Assembly (NCBI RefSeq): GCF_015690345.1
Contig: NZ_JADPUN010000205.1
Span: forward strand, 1 to 64,000
DNA: 64,000 bases
Direction: 5' to 3'
DNA from: Plantactinospora alkalitolerans
Lineage (GTDB): Bacteria; Actinomycetota; Actinomycetes; Mycobacteriales; Micromonosporaceae
The notes under the pieces are model-generated. The model was given only the letters and a program-made list of their open reading frames with translations, made no database searches and was not told the DNA's origin. Position numbers and translations under genes: made by a program. Below, in pieces: positions 17,466 through 27,500 of this stretch. Position 1 is the stretch's first letter, and each line of letters begins with the position of its first letter.

Positions 17466-18629
17466 GTGCACGTCATCGGCCACCTGCGGTACGCCGTCCG
17501 GGAGTACCGGCATGTCGCGGACCTCACGATCGGGCTGGTGATCCTCGCCGTAACCCTGGTCACCACGAGCGTTCCCGGCCCACTTCCCGACGGTGTCTCC
17601 CTGCTGGCGGCCGTGCTCGCCTGCGGTGCGCTGGTGCTGCGGCGCCGGTGGCCGTACGCCGTCCTCGTGGTCGCGACGATCACCGCCGAGGTGTACCTCG
17701 CCCACAACCACGGTCTCGGTGGCACCCTGCTGTTGGCCGCGCCGCTGTTCGCCCTCTACACCGTCGCCGAGCATTCCGACCGGCGCCGCGCACTGCTGGT
17801 CAGCGGCCTGGTCGTCGTCGCGGTCGGCGTCGCGCACACCTTCGGCGGACCGTCGCGCCGGCTCGGTCCGGAGAACCTGGCGTTGGCCGCGCTCGGCGCG
17901 GTCGCCGTCGCCGCCGGCACGGCCGCCCGGCACCGTCGGGCATACCTCGCCGAGGTGCTCCGCCGGGCGGAGGACGCCGAGCGCGACCGGGACGCCGAGA
18001 CCCGTCGCCGCCTCACTGAGGAGCGCCTTCGGATCGCCCGCGACCTGCACGACAGCGTCGGGCACCACCTCGCCCTGATCAACGTCCAGGCGGGCGTCAC
18101 CGGCCACCTCCTGACCGGCGAGTCCGTCCAGGTCCGTGACACGCTCGCCCAGATCCGGCGGAGCAGTCGCGCCGCCCTGGACGAGCTCCGCGACTCCGTC
18201 GGTCTGCTCCGGCAGCCCGATGACGAGACCGCGCCCCGGGAACCGGCCGTCGGCCTCGCCGCCCTCGGCGATCTGCTGGCGGCCTACCGCCGCAACGGCC
18301 TGCGCCTCACCGCCCACGTCGACAGACCACCCGCGGCGCTCGCCTGGGCCGCCGACCACACCGCGTACCGTGTCGTCCAGGAGGCACTCACCAACGTGTG
18401 CAAGCACGCCGGGCCGGTCGACGTCGCCCTGACCGTGCGCCACGAGACGGACGCCGTCACCGTCACCGTCGACAACGACGGGCCATCCGTCGAACCGGTT
18501 ACCGTCGAGCCGGCGCACGGCATCGTCGGCATGCGCGAACGCGTCACCGCCGTCGGCGGCTCCCTGCGCGCCGGGCCACGCCCGAACGGCGGATGGCGGG
18601 TCACCGCCGTCATCCCGGTGGCACCATGA
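17466..18629 (+). CDS. NarL-type sensor histidine kinase (HisKA_3)
   Basis: This protein of about 387 residues has four to five membrane helices in its first 150 residues with hardly any extracellular loop, then a HisKA_3 dimerisation region with the phospho-accepting histidine in RIARDLHDSVGHHLALI, and an HATPase domain (YRVVQEALTNVCKHAG and a glycine-rich GIVGMRERV). It would sense a membrane or intracellular signal and phosphorylate the response regulator that follows. The GTG at 17466 is chosen to begin before the first membrane helix; a GTG at 17457 and upstream starts are possible. The stop codon overlaps the regulator start (ATGA). Confidence 0.9.
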   Translation: MHVIGHLRYAVREYRHVADLTIGLVILAVTLVTTSVPGPLPDGVSLLAAVLACGALVLRRRWPYAVLVVATITAEVYLAHNHGLGGTLLLAAPLFALYTVAEHSDRRRALLVSGLVVVAVGVAHTFGGPSRRLGPENLALAALGAVAVAAGTAARHRRAYLAEVLRRAEDAERDRDAETRRRLTEERLRIARDLHDSVGHHLALINVQAGVTGHLLTGESVQVRDTLAQIRRSSRAALDELRDSVGLLRQPDDETAPREPAVGLAALGDLLAAYRRNGLRLTAHVDRPPAALAWAADHTAYRVVQEALTNVCKHAGPVDVALTVRHETDAVTVTVDNDGPSVEPVTVEPAHGIVGMRERVTAVGGSLRAGPRPNGGWRVTAVIPVAP

Positions 18630-19309
18630 CCGGCACCGGGCCGATCCGCGTGCTCGTCGCCGACGACCAGCCGCTGCTGCGGGCCAGCTTTGCCAGCCTC
18701 ATCGACTCCGCACCCGACCTGCACGTCGTCGGCGAGGCGGCCAACGGGCACGACGCCGTCGACAACGCTCGCCGCACCGGCGCCGACGTCGTCCTGATGG
18801 ACATCCGCATGCCCGGCCTCGACGGTCTCGCCGCCACCCGCCGCATCACCACCGACGCCGACCTCGCGCACGTGCGGATCCTCATCCTCACCACGTTCGA
18901 GATCGACGAGTACGTCTTCGAAGCGCTGCGCAGCGGCGCCAGCGGCTTCCTCGGCAAGAGCGTCGAACCCGCCGCGCTGCTCGACGCGATCCGGGTCGTG
19001 CACGGCGGCGACGCCCTGCTCACCCCCGCCGCCACCCGCAGCCTCATCAGCCGCTACCTGGCCCGCCCCGACCACGGACTCGACGCGACACCGGCCCGGC
19101 TCGGCTGCCTGACCGACCGGGAGCGCGACATCCTCGCACTTGTAGCCGCCGGGCTGTCCAATGACGACATCGCCGGGCACCTCACGCTCAGCCCGCACAC
19201 CGTCAAGACCCACATCAACCGCACCATGACGAAACTGGGCGCACATGACCGCGCCCAGCTGGTCGTCATCGCGTACGAGACCGGCCTGGTCCGCCCGCCG
19301 GCCCCCTGA
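18626..19309 (+). CDS. NarL/FixJ-family response regulator
   Basis: This 227-residue regulator has a receiver domain with acidic residues DDQ near position 14, the phospho-accepting aspartate in VVLMDIRMPG (about residue 56) and a conserved Thr/Lys region (LTTF, LGKSVEP). A LuxR-type helix-turn-helix follows at about 155-215 (LTDRERDILALVAAGLSNDDIA). The ATG overlaps the kinase stop codon, so the two are coupled. It probably controls the divergent ABC exporter. Confidence 0.92.
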   Translation: MTGTGPIRVLVADDQPLLRASFASLIDSAPDLHVVGEAANGHDAVDNARRTGADVVLMDIRMPGLDGLAATRRITTDADLAHVRILILTTFEIDEYVFEALRSGASGFLGKSVEPAALLDAIRVVHGGDALLTPAATRSLISRYLARPDHGLDATPARLGCLTDRERDILALVAAGLSNDDIAGHLTLSPHTVKTHINRTMTKLGAHDRAQLVVIAYETGLVRPPAP

Positions 19310-19455
19310 CGAGCGGCGGCGTCACGGCCGCCGTACCAGCGCGGGCGCCGCCGAGGATGCCCACCGCGAACGGGCTGATCGGCATCGAGGTCCAGCCGGC
19401 AGGAAAGTCGAGCGGGCGTTGGGCGACACCCGGTCGCCCTGCCCTCTCGGCCACG

Positions 19456-20643
19456 TCACGCCGCCTGGGTTGCCTCCGCGAGCCGGTCCCGGCGGTGGTG
19501 TGAGATGGCGGTGTGCCGCTCGGCGCCGGGCTGGCTGGCGGGATCGACGTGCACGGTCGCCCGGATGAGCCGCGGTACGGAGTGGGTCAGCTGGTGTTCG
19601 GCGTCAGCGGCGATTTCGTGGGCGGCGAGCAGGCTGAGGTGGGCGTCGACGACGATGTCGGCCTCGGCGTGCATGCGGTGTCCGATCCAGCGCAGCCGGA
19701 TCCCGGAGACGTCGCGTACGCCGGGGATGGCGCGCAGGGAGGCTTCGGCCTGGTCGACGAGTTCGGGGTCGACGCGGTCCATCAGTCGTCGGTAGACCTC
19801 GCGGGCGGCGTCCCTGAGCACGAACGCGATCGCGACGGTGATGGCCAGGCCGACGATCGGGTCCGCCCAGTGCCAGCCCAACCACGATCCGCCCGCGGCG
19901 AGGACCACGGCCAGTGAGGCGTACCCGTCGGTGCGGGCGTGGAGGCCGTCGGCGACCAGCGCGGCCGAGCCGATGCGGCGGCCGACGGTGATGCGGTAGC
20001 GGGCGACCAGTTCGTTCCCGATGAAGCCGATCACGCCTGCGGCGAGGACCCAGGGCACGTGCCTCATGTCCTGGGGGTTGAACAGCCGGTTGATGGCGGT
20101 CCAGCCGGCGGCGACGGCGGAGGTGGCGATGAACGCGACGATGACGATGCCGGCGAGGTCCTCGGCGCGGCCGAAGCCGTACGTGTAGGCGCGGGTGGCG
20201 GCGCGGCGGCCGAGCAGGAACGCGATGCCCAGTGGGATGGCGGTCAACGCGTCGGCGAAGTTGTGCAGCGTGTCGCCGAGCAGCGCCACGGAGCCGGAGA
20301 AGACGACGATGACCGCCTGCAGGGCGGCGGTGATGCCGAGCGCGACCAGCGAGATCCACAGGGCGCGAAGGCCCTCGCGGGACGATTCAAGGACGGGGTC
20401 GACCTTGTCTGCGCTGTCGTGCGAGTGCGGCGTGATGTTGTGGCGCAGGCGGTTCCACCAGCCGGCGCCGGGGCTGTGGTCGTGGTCGTGTGCGTGTGCG
20501 TGTGCGTGTGCGTGATCATCGTGGGCGCGGCCGTGGCTCTCACCGTGGCTGTGGTTCTCACCGTGGCCGTGGTTCTCACCGTGGCCGTGATCGGAGCCGG
20601 GTCGAAGCGTGTGCATTCGGCCGTGCTGCTCGCGCTCGGGCAT
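19456..20643 (-). CDS. Cation diffusion facilitator (metal efflux)
   Basis: This 395-residue CDF transporter would export Zn2+, Cd2+, Co2+ or Ni2+ in exchange for protons. The N-terminal 65 residues are histidine-rich, with HGHGEN repeats and an (AH)n run, which likely bind metal. Six hydrophobic segments follow, with metal-site motifs LLGDTLHNFADAL (helix II) and ALVADGLHARTDGYASL (helix V), then a cytoplasmic C-terminal domain (about residues 290-370). GGAGG lies seven bases before the ATG. The gene is divergent from an ArsR-family repressor. Confidence 0.92.
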   Translation of the reverse strand: MPEREQHGRMHTLRPGSDHGHGENHGHGENHSHGESHGRAHDDHAHAHAHAHDHDHSPGAGWWNRLRHNITPHSHDSADKVDPVLESSREGLRALWISLVALGITAALQAVIVVFSGSVALLGDTLHNFADALTAIPLGIAFLLGRRAATRAYTYGFGRAEDLAGIVIVAFIATSAVAAGWTAINRLFNPQDMRHVPWVLAAGVIGFIGNELVARYRITVGRRIGSAALVADGLHARTDGYASLAVVLAAGGSWLGWHWADPIVGLAITVAIAFVLRDAAREVYRRLMDRVDPELVDQAEASLRAIPGVRDVSGIRLRWIGHRMHAEADIVVDAHLSLLAAHEIAADAEHQLTHSVPRLIRATVHVDPASQPGAERHTAISHHRRDRLAEATQAA

Positions 20644-20699
20644 CGGTGGCCTCCGGGCTGGTGGTGTTCGTCTGGGCAACATCCCGATAATATGTGCTC

Positions 20700-21074
20700 A
20701 TGTACGCACGCGACAACGTTGCAGATGCCGAGCATGTGCAGAAACAAGCGATTCGCGATGCCGTGGTGGAGTCGGCCACGGTCACGCTGGGCATGTTGGC
20801 GGATGCGACGAGGTTGCGACTGATGGCGCATCTCCTCGATGGCGAGCAGGACGTCACCGCCCTGACCGGCGCGGTGGGAGCGGCTCGTCCGGCGGTGTCG
20901 CAACACCTGGCGAAACTGCGCCTGACCGGTCTCGTGACGGTCCGCCGGGAGGGTCGTCGGGCGCTGTACGTGGTCGCCGACCCGCACGTGCGCAGGCTTG
21001 TGACGGAGGCACTGCGGATGGCCGAGCACCAGGTCTCCGACCGGCCGGCCCACCATGCTGCGGATCGTCCGTAG
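20700..21074 (+). CDS. ArsR/SmtB-family metal-responsive repressor
   Basis: This 124-residue winged-helix protein has the ArsR recognition region VGAARPAVSQHLAKLRLTGL and the beta wing VTVRREGRRALYVV. Histidines at the N- and C-termini (AEHVQKQ and a tail with H and HH) could form an SmtB/NmtR-type metal site. It is divergent from the CDF pump and the gap is only about 55 bp, so it almost certainly represses that pump until metal binds. The ATG at 20700 is used; an in-frame GTG lies 6 bp upstream. No clear Shine-Dalgarno site precedes either, so the mRNA may be leaderless. Confidence 0.85.
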   Translation: MYARDNVADAEHVQKQAIRDAVVESATVTLGMLADATRLRLMAHLLDGEQDVTALTGAVGAARPAVSQHLAKLRLTGLVTVRREGRRALYVVADPHVRRLVTEALRMAEHQVSDRPAHHAADRP

Positions 21075-21146
21075 ACGCCACAGGAACGCCAGCCTGACCG
21101 GCTGTGCCGACCCTGAACCTGTCACCCGGTCACCCCAGGCATGCGC

Positions 21147-21818
21147 TCAGCCGCCGGCACCCTCCGGTGAGCCATCTGAGGTGAACGCGTCGCTGCCCTG
21201 CTTGGTCTGGAGGTAGACGTGCTGGTGCCCCAGCCCGGCGCTCACATTGATCTGATCCAACTGGGTCGCGGCGACTGACCATGCGGTCGCGGCGGCTGTC
21301 CGGGTCCTCTTCACGATCTCGAGCAACGCGCCGCGCTGCCCTGCGGACGCCTGCTGCGCCGTGGCGAAGAGGTCGACAGCGATGACGAAATCGCTTACCG
21401 AGTCGCGTAATCCGCCCCGGGCCACGTTGGTTGCCGTGCTGCCAGACGGGCTGTCCGCATGCTTTTCCGCGATCTGGCCGAGCGCGGCCTGCCACCCTCG
21501 GATCTTTGATTCGGTGGCCGGTTGGCTGCCGTCAAGCGCCGCGTCGAACTCGACCAGCAGCGGATCGAGCGCGGCCTGCGACTGCCGGGCCAGGGCGGTC
21601 AGGTCCTCGATCTGTCGCAGGTCACGTTTCGCCTCCTCGGCGCGAAGGGCGTCCACGGCCCGGGTGGTGGCATCGGGCCGGCCGACGAGGAACCCGACCA
21701 GACCGCCGAGCAACGCGGCGACCACCACGGAGGCGATCGTCGCGGCGACGCGCATCCGGCGGGAACGGGCCTGTTCGGCCTGTCGAAGGTAGGACGGCTT
21801 ACCGGTCTTACGCGACAT
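21147..21818 (-). CDS. Membrane-anchored hypothetical protein
   Basis: This 223-residue protein has a basic N-terminus (SRKTGKPSYLRQAEQARSRRMR), one membrane helix (about residues 24-46) and an extracytoplasmic helical domain of about 170 residues with many Ala, Gln and Asp. I do not recognise a family. The ATG has CGGGAG upstream. The topology is N-in/C-out, so the helical part would face the wall. Confidence 0.6.
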   Translation of the reverse strand: MSRKTGKPSYLRQAEQARSRRMRVAATIASVVVAALLGGLVGFLVGRPDATTRAVDALRAEEAKRDLRQIEDLTALARQSQAALDPLLVEFDAALDGSQPATESKIRGWQAALGQIAEKHADSPSGSTATNVARGGLRDSVSDFVIAVDLFATAQQASAGQRGALLEIVKRTRTAAATAWSVAATQLDQINVSAGLGHQHVYLQTKQGSDAFTSDGSPEGAGG

Positions 21819-22047
21819 CGCCACTCCCGAGAAGGTGAGACGACGGCACCCGCCGAGAGCCATCGATGATGATGGACGAGGCTAGCGCCGGAACAGCCGA
21901 GAAATCAACCTCCGCCCCGGCTCCACGCTGGCCTGAGCAGCCGGGCCGTCGGAACCGACCGGCAGTCCTTATCGCGAGTCAGGAACCGGCAGAGCGAGCG
22001 CATCGGCCAGCTCGGCCGCCGTGCCGTACCGCCGGCCGTTGGGGCAT

Positions 22048-22500
22048 TCACGCGGCATCGGGGAGGATGCCGATCGAGAAGCCGGCGATCTCGGAGAGCC
22101 GGCCACGCCACAACGTGCTCCCCTGACTTGGCATTACCCGGGAGCCCGAGACATACCGCGCGTTCACGAGGTGGATGTAGCCGTATCGCAGCGTGGCCAC
22201 AACCTGATCGTCGTCGTCATCCGGCTTCGCGATTCCGCTCATCAGTTCCCCGAGGTAATCGGCGAGGCTGCGTGCTTCGGGCGTATCCGTCGAGGCCTCG
22301 ACGAAGTCACCCAGCTCTCGGAACCACCGGTCTCGTCCAATCACCGTGCCCGTGACGATTCCGCCACTGACGTTCAGCGTGACCCCGATCGAGACCTTAT
22401 CTTCCTGGGCGATCCGAGCGAGGATCTGGAGTGCCAGGTCGGGGCGGGTTTTCGTATAGTCGGGGGTCGGATCCTGGTCGGCGTTGGTCGATTCCGTCAT
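22048..22500 (-). CDS. GvpU-like accessory protein
   Basis: This 150-residue soluble protein has the segment [23 protein letters not shown] followed by [12 protein letters not shown], which resembles the gas-vesicle accessory protein GvpU and its stand-alone homologues. The tail is beta-rich and contains an acidic run DDDDD. No structural gas vesicle gene (gvpA) lies nearby, so a gas-vesicle role is doubtful. The family call rests on a short pattern. Confidence 0.45.
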   Translation of the reverse strand: MTESTNADQDPTPDYTKTRPDLALQILARIAQEDKVSIGVTLNVSGGIVTGTVIGRDRWFRELGDFVEASTDTPEARSLADYLGELMSGIAKPDDDDDQVVATLRYGYIHLVNARYVSGSRVMPSQGSTLWRGRLSEIAGFSIGILPDAA

Positions 22501-22618
22501 GGGGGTGTCCCCTACTCTCGGTTACGAGGATGTCGAGCGTGTTCACCCTATGCCGAGGGTCAACTCTCAAAGGGATGCCTTTGCCGCCGAAGCGCAGCGG
22601 CGCCGCACCCTCCCGACC

Positions 22619-22832
22619 GTGGCGGGTCCGGAAGATCCTCGACGTCGCCACCGCAGAGTGGGGCGTCGTGGTCACCCTGGTCGAGCTCAAGGACATCCAA
22701 CTGCCCGAAAGCATGAAACGGGCCATGGCCCGGCAGGCCGAGGCCGAGCGGGAGAAGCGCGCAAAGATCATCGCAGCCGAAGGTGGGGCTCTCGCCGCCG
22801 ACGCGCTGGGGACCGCCGCGGCCGCAGAGGCT
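22619..22832 (+). pseudogene. Band 7/slipin (SPFH) gene fragment
   Basis: One frame encodes [20 protein letters not shown] followed by [20 protein letters not shown] and KIIAAEGG. This is the C-terminal half of the SPFH domain and the start of the coiled coil of slipin/stomatin proteins. Neither the upstream part of the SPFH domain nor the membrane helix is present, and the frame then becomes unrelated. It is a decayed fragment of about 70 codons. Confidence 0.65.
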
Positions 22833-22958
22833 GACCCGAGCTGTTGCTGGGCTCCGTCGCGATCAAAGTCGCCACCATGCCACCGCCCCGGCGACGCCCG
22901 GTCGCCGTCCACCGGGGCGGCGCCGTCGGGGCGCGGGCGGTTGTGACACGGACTTATG

Positions 22959-23852
22959 TCAACAAGGGAACGGGCGGCTCCGCCTCCTGCGCCGGACCAG
23001 TAGCCAGCCCAACAGCAACGCTACGACGAGTGCCGCTCCGGACCCGATCAGATGCAACGGCAGGACGACGATGGTGGCCGTAGCGTCCCGGGTCACCCCG
23101 TCCGAGCCGACCACCGCCACGGTGACCCGACACACACACGCCAGCGGCGGATCAGCCCAGCGGGCGCTGACCTCCCGGTCGGCGCCGCGAAGCAGGGTGA
23201 AGTCGGGAAACGGGACGCTGTCTCCCGCGACCCGGGCCCGAAGCCTGCCGTCGCCGAGGAAGTCGCGGCGCACGGTCCCCAGGTTGCGTACCGTCGCGGT
23301 GACGGCGAGCGGACCACGCACCGCGAATCCCGGCGCGCGAAGACTGGTGACATCGACCGACTCGACGGCGTGGCCGGGCACCGTGACGTACACCGGTGCG
23401 CCGACACTCCGACGCACGCCGATGCTGGCCCCACCGGGCCGAGGCGGCACCGAGAAGATCACCGCGACCTGGTGCTCGCCGGGTTCGGCAGCGGCCGGCA
23501 GGGCGATGCGCAGGCTCACCTGCCGGGCCGCTCCGCCGTCCAGCCGGAAGCTGTCCGGCCGCGCGGTGACCCACTCGACGGCCGAGTGGGGCGCGTCGGG
23601 CCGGAACCGGAGTTCTCCGTCGCGTCCGGCGGTGAAGCTCGCCTTTCGCACGAGGATGTCGATCGGGGCCCGACCGTGGTTGGTCACCGTGAACTCCCGC
23701 GGCCGTTCGATCTGGTCCGCTGGCACGATCACCCGGGTCGGGCTGACCGTCAGCGCAAAGTCCGAAGGCTCCGTCGGTTGACCCGACGCCGGGGCCGCCG
23801 ATGTCAGCGTGAGCATGACCGGAAGGACGACCCGCGTCACCCTGGTGCGCAT
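22959..23852 (-). CDS. DUF916-like membrane-anchored surface protein
   Basis: This 297-residue protein has a signal peptide (residues 1-24), two beta-sandwich-like halves and a C-terminal membrane helix (about 267-286) followed by a basic tail (RRRRRSRPF). The first half, with FTVTNHGRAPIDILVRKASF and a later LRIALPAAAEPGEHQVAVIF, follows the pattern of DUF916, the peptidoglycan-binding part of WxL-interacting proteins. The ATG overlaps the stop codon of the upstream DUF11 gene (TGATG), so the two are coupled. It is last in the operon with the giant surface protein and could tether that protein to the cell. Fold assignment is inference. Confidence 0.65.
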   Translation of the reverse strand: MRTRVTRVVLPVMLTLTSAAPASGQPTEPSDFALTVSPTRVIVPADQIERPREFTVTNHGRAPIDILVRKASFTAGRDGELRFRPDAPHSAVEWVTARPDSFRLDGGAARQVSLRIALPAAAEPGEHQVAVIFSVPPRPGGASIGVRRSVGAPVYVTVPGHAVESVDVTSLRAPGFAVRGPLAVTATVRNLGTVRRDFLGDGRLRARVAGDSVPFPDFTLLRGADREVSARWADPPLACVCRVTVAVVGSDGVTRDATATIVVLPLHLIGSGAALVVALLLGWLLVRRRRRSRPFPC

Positions 23853-24541
23853 CAGTCGACGGTGGGCGCGCTGGCGACGGGCTCGGCAGGTTCGGCGCGG
23901 GGCGCGGGCACCTCCCGGTGCTCCGGCCGGCGCTGGCGGCGACGCCGGGCGATGGTGACGATCGCGGCCAGCCCACCGACGACGGCCACCGCCCCCGCGG
24001 CGATGCCGTACCGGATTCTGCCGGAGCCCGACCGGTCGACGCGGGTGACGGCGGCACCCGCCGGGAGGAGGTCGGAGTGCGTCGCGCAGACGAGCGGCTT
24101 GGCGCCCCCCTTCACGGTCGCGCAGGCCACGGTGGCCAGTCGAAGCACCTCGTCGGAGGTCTGACCGACCCGGGCGACGGTGGTGAGGGTGGACTCCTTG
24201 CCCGCCTTCAGGTTGACCGACCAGGTGACGCTGCCGGCGCGGGCGGTACCGTCCCGGTCGGCGGAGACGAGGGTGAGGCCGGCAGGCAGGCTCTGGGAGA
24301 TCTGGAGCGCTCTGGTCTCGGTGGTGCCGAGATTGCGGACCCTGACCTTGTACGTCAGTTCGTCGCCGGCCGCGACGGCGGTCCGTCCGTTGTCCACCGC
24401 GATGCTGAGCAGTGGCTGTTTCGGATCGGGCGTCGCCGAAGGTTTCGGCGCCACCTCACCTTTGGGCGGCGACATTGCGGCTACCGGCGCCGCGATCGCC
24501 CAGGCGACGAGCGCGGTCGCAAGGACAGCGATGCTTGGCAT
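23852..24541 (-). CDS. DUF11-domain membrane-anchored protein
   Basis: This 229-residue protein has a signal peptide (residues about 1-22), a Pro-rich linker, one DUF11-like beta domain (about residues 45-150, with DELTYKVRVRNLGTTETRAL and a CATVKGGAKPLVCA pair of cysteines), a membrane helix (about 174-196) and a basic C-terminal tail. The ATG has AAGGAG upstream and lies 17 bases after the giant gene, so they share an operon. It may be a cell-attached partner for the DUF11 repeats of the giant protein. Confidence 0.75.
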   Translation of the reverse strand: MPSIAVLATALVAWAIAAPVAAMSPPKGEVAPKPSATPDPKQPLLSIAVDNGRTAVAAGDELTYKVRVRNLGTTETRALQISQSLPAGLTLVSADRDGTARAGSVTWSVNLKAGKESTLTTVARVGQTSDEVLRLATVACATVKGGAKPLVCATHSDLLPAGAAVTRVDRSGSGRIRYGIAAGAVAVVGGLAAIVTIARRRRQRRPEHREVPAPRAEPAEPVASAPTVD

Positions 24542-24558
24542 GATGCTCCTTATGACGG

Positions 24559-27500
24559 CTACTGGGTGATTGCCACGTACTCCAACGTCGCGGAGTACGA
24601 GTCGGCAACGGCGGACAATGGAATGACGGCCTGGTAGTCGTTGCTGATCGCGTCTCCTCCGGGCGCGGATGGCGTCGACTGACGGTGCACGATGACCGGG
24701 GTCAGCTCCGACAGGGGCTGGAAGACCTGGGCGCCGCTCTCCCGTACCCGTAGGTTCTCGATCGGAATGGTGTAGGGGTTGTCGGGATCGGCCGGCACGA
24801 AAGCGGGCGCCAGTGCCCGGACCGCCACCACATAACCGGTAGGGCTGTTCGTGGTGACCGTCATGGTGACCGCGTCGTCCACGACGATCACGGAGTCGGG
24901 ATGAACCCCGATGGTGAATCCGGGTATCAGCGATGTCAGGGTGAGGAACTGCCCCACCACGGTGGTCTCGGTCGCACACCGCGGGTCGTCGTTGCCGGCC
25001 GGGCAGTTGTTGCCGACCATGCTGGAGGTGACGCTGTTGAGCAGCAACCCGTCACCGGTGACGGGTTCGTTCACGGTGACGGTGTAGACGACCGTGGCTG
25101 TCCCGCCGACGACGAGGTCACCGGTCCAGGTCAGGATGGATCCGGCATAGCTCAGCGTGCCGGTGGTCGCGGTGGCGTCGGCGTTGTAGGCGGCGTCGTC
25201 GAGTACGCCGACGAGCGAGTCGGTCACCGTGGCGCCGGTGTACGTCGTCTGGCCGGCGTTCCTGATCAGGGTGCTGTACTGGACGATCCCGCCGGCCACC
25301 ACCTCGGCGGAGTTGGCGATCTTGGTGAGAAGCAGCGCCGGGACGAGTACGTTGACGGTCACCTCGCAGGCCGGGCCGCCGGGGCAGTTGGCTCCGACGG
25401 TGTCGGAGCTGACGGTGTTGACGAGAGTCGTGTCGCCGGCGGACGGAGAGCCGACCGTGACCGAGTAGGTGATGACGGCCGTGACCCCGACCGGCAGGTT
25501 TCCGGTCCAGGTCAGCACCGGGGCGTCGTAGCTGACCGCGCCGATGGTCGCCTCGGCGTCGTCGTTGAAGTCGGCTTCGTCCAGGACGTCGCTGAGCTGG
25601 TCGTCGAATGTCGCGCCGGTGTACGGCGTCTGCCCGGTGTTGGCCACCGTGACCGTGTAGGTGACCTGGTCCCCGACCGCGGCCGTGGCGGTGTCGGCGG
25701 TCTTGGTGATGCTCAGACCGGGAATCAGGATGGCCACCGTGGCGGCGCAGCGCGGATCCGTACCGCCCGCCGGGCAGTTGTTGCCCTGGGCGGCGGAGGT
25801 GACGACGTTCTCGAGGATCCGTCCGCCGGTCTGGGCGCCGTTGACCGTCACGGTGTAGGAGATCTCGACGGCGGAACCGACCGGCAGGTCACCGCGCCAG
25901 ACCAGGTTGGGGGCCGTGTACAGCAGTGTGCCGGTGGCGGCGGTGGCGTCGGCGTTGTAGGTCGCGTTCGCGAGCAGCCCACTGAGCGAGTCGGTGACGG
26001 TGGTGTCGACGTACGGCGTCTCGCCGGTGTTCGTCGCCGTGATGGTGTAGGTGACGGTGTCACCCGGGGTGGTGTTCGGGCTGTCGGCGGTCTTCACGAT
26101 GGTGAGCCCGGGGACGAGCACGTTGATGGTCAACGTGCAGGCTGGTCCTGGCGAGGCGGGCGGGCAGTTGCTGCCCGGTGCGGTGGTGGTGACGGTGTTG
26201 GTGATGATCCGGTTGCCGAGGTCCGGATTGTTGACGGTCATCGTGCCGGTGATGGTGACGACTCCGCCGATCGGGATGTCACCGGTCCAGGTCACGCTGG
26301 CGCCGACCACGGTGAGGATGCCGGAGCTGGCGACCTGGTCGCCGTTTGGCCGGGCGTCGTCGATGATGCCCAGCAGGCTGCTGTTGATCTGGATTCCGGT
26401 GTAGGCGGTCGGGCCGACGTTGGTGATGGTGCCGGTACGCCGGATCACCTGCCCGGGGACGGCGGTGGTCACGTCGGCTTCGTTGGTGATCGACAGCGCC
26501 GGAATGAGCACGGTGACGGTGACGGCACAGGCCGGGTCTGTGCCGGCGGGTGGACAGTTGTTGCCCACAGTGGTGGAGCTGACCGCGTTGGTCAGGATCT
26601 GGTCGCCAGTGGCGGGACTGTCGATCGCGACCGAGTAGGTGATCACGGCCGAGGCGCCCACGTCGAGGTCCCCGGTCCAGGTCAACACCGGATCGGTGTA
26701 CGACACGACGCCCACGGTCGCGGCGGCGCTCTGGTAGCTGGCGTCGTCGAGTACCTCGGTGAGGTCGTCGGTCAGGCTGGCCCCGGTGTACGGGGTCTGC
26801 CCGCTGTTGGTGACGGTGATCGTGTACCCGAGCGTGCTGCCCGGGGTGGTGGTGCCCGAGTCGGCGTGCTTCGTGATGCTCAGCGCCGGCAGCAGCACGC
26901 TGACGGTCGCCGCGCAGTCGGGGTCGCTGCCACCGGCCGGGCAGTTGCTGCCCGGCGTGCTGGAGGTGACCACGTTGCTGAGGACCCGACCGCCGGTCTG
27001 CGGATCGTCGGCGGTGACCGTGTAGCTGATGGTGGCCGTCGCGCCGATCGCCAGGTCACCGGTCCAGGTGATGACCGGGTCGGCGTAGGAGACGACGCCG
27101 ACGTCCGCGTCCGCGTCACCGTTGTAGGTCGCGTCCGGAAGCAGGCCGGCGAGGTTGTCGGCGACGGTGGCGGCGGTGTACGGGGTTTCGCCGGTGTTGG
27201 TGACCGTGATCGTGTAGCCGACGGTGCCGCCCGGCACCACGGTGGCGGTGTCCGCGGTCTTGAGCACCGCCAGGGCCGGGACGAGAACGGTGACCGTGGC
27301 GGTGCAGGCCGGATTGGTACCGCCCGCCGGGCAGTTGTTGCCGGGTACGGCTGAGCTGACCACCGAGGTCATGATCTTGTTTCCGGTATCCGGATTGTTC
27401 ACCGTGAACGATCCGGTGACGACGAGAACCTCGCCGACCCCGAGGTTGCCGGTCCAACGGATCGAGGCGATGGCCGGAAGCAGGACCAGCGTGCCCACGC

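Noticed and set aside
20490-20600. GTGTGC microsatellite and CCGTGGCCGTGG-type repeats
   Set aside because: They encode the His/Ala and HGHGEN metal-binding N-terminus of the CDF transporter.
24901-27354. Plus-strand frame of 817 codons with periodic Gly/Asp/Val-rich sequence
   Set aside because: Its periodicity is the complement of the DUF11 repeats of the giant gene.
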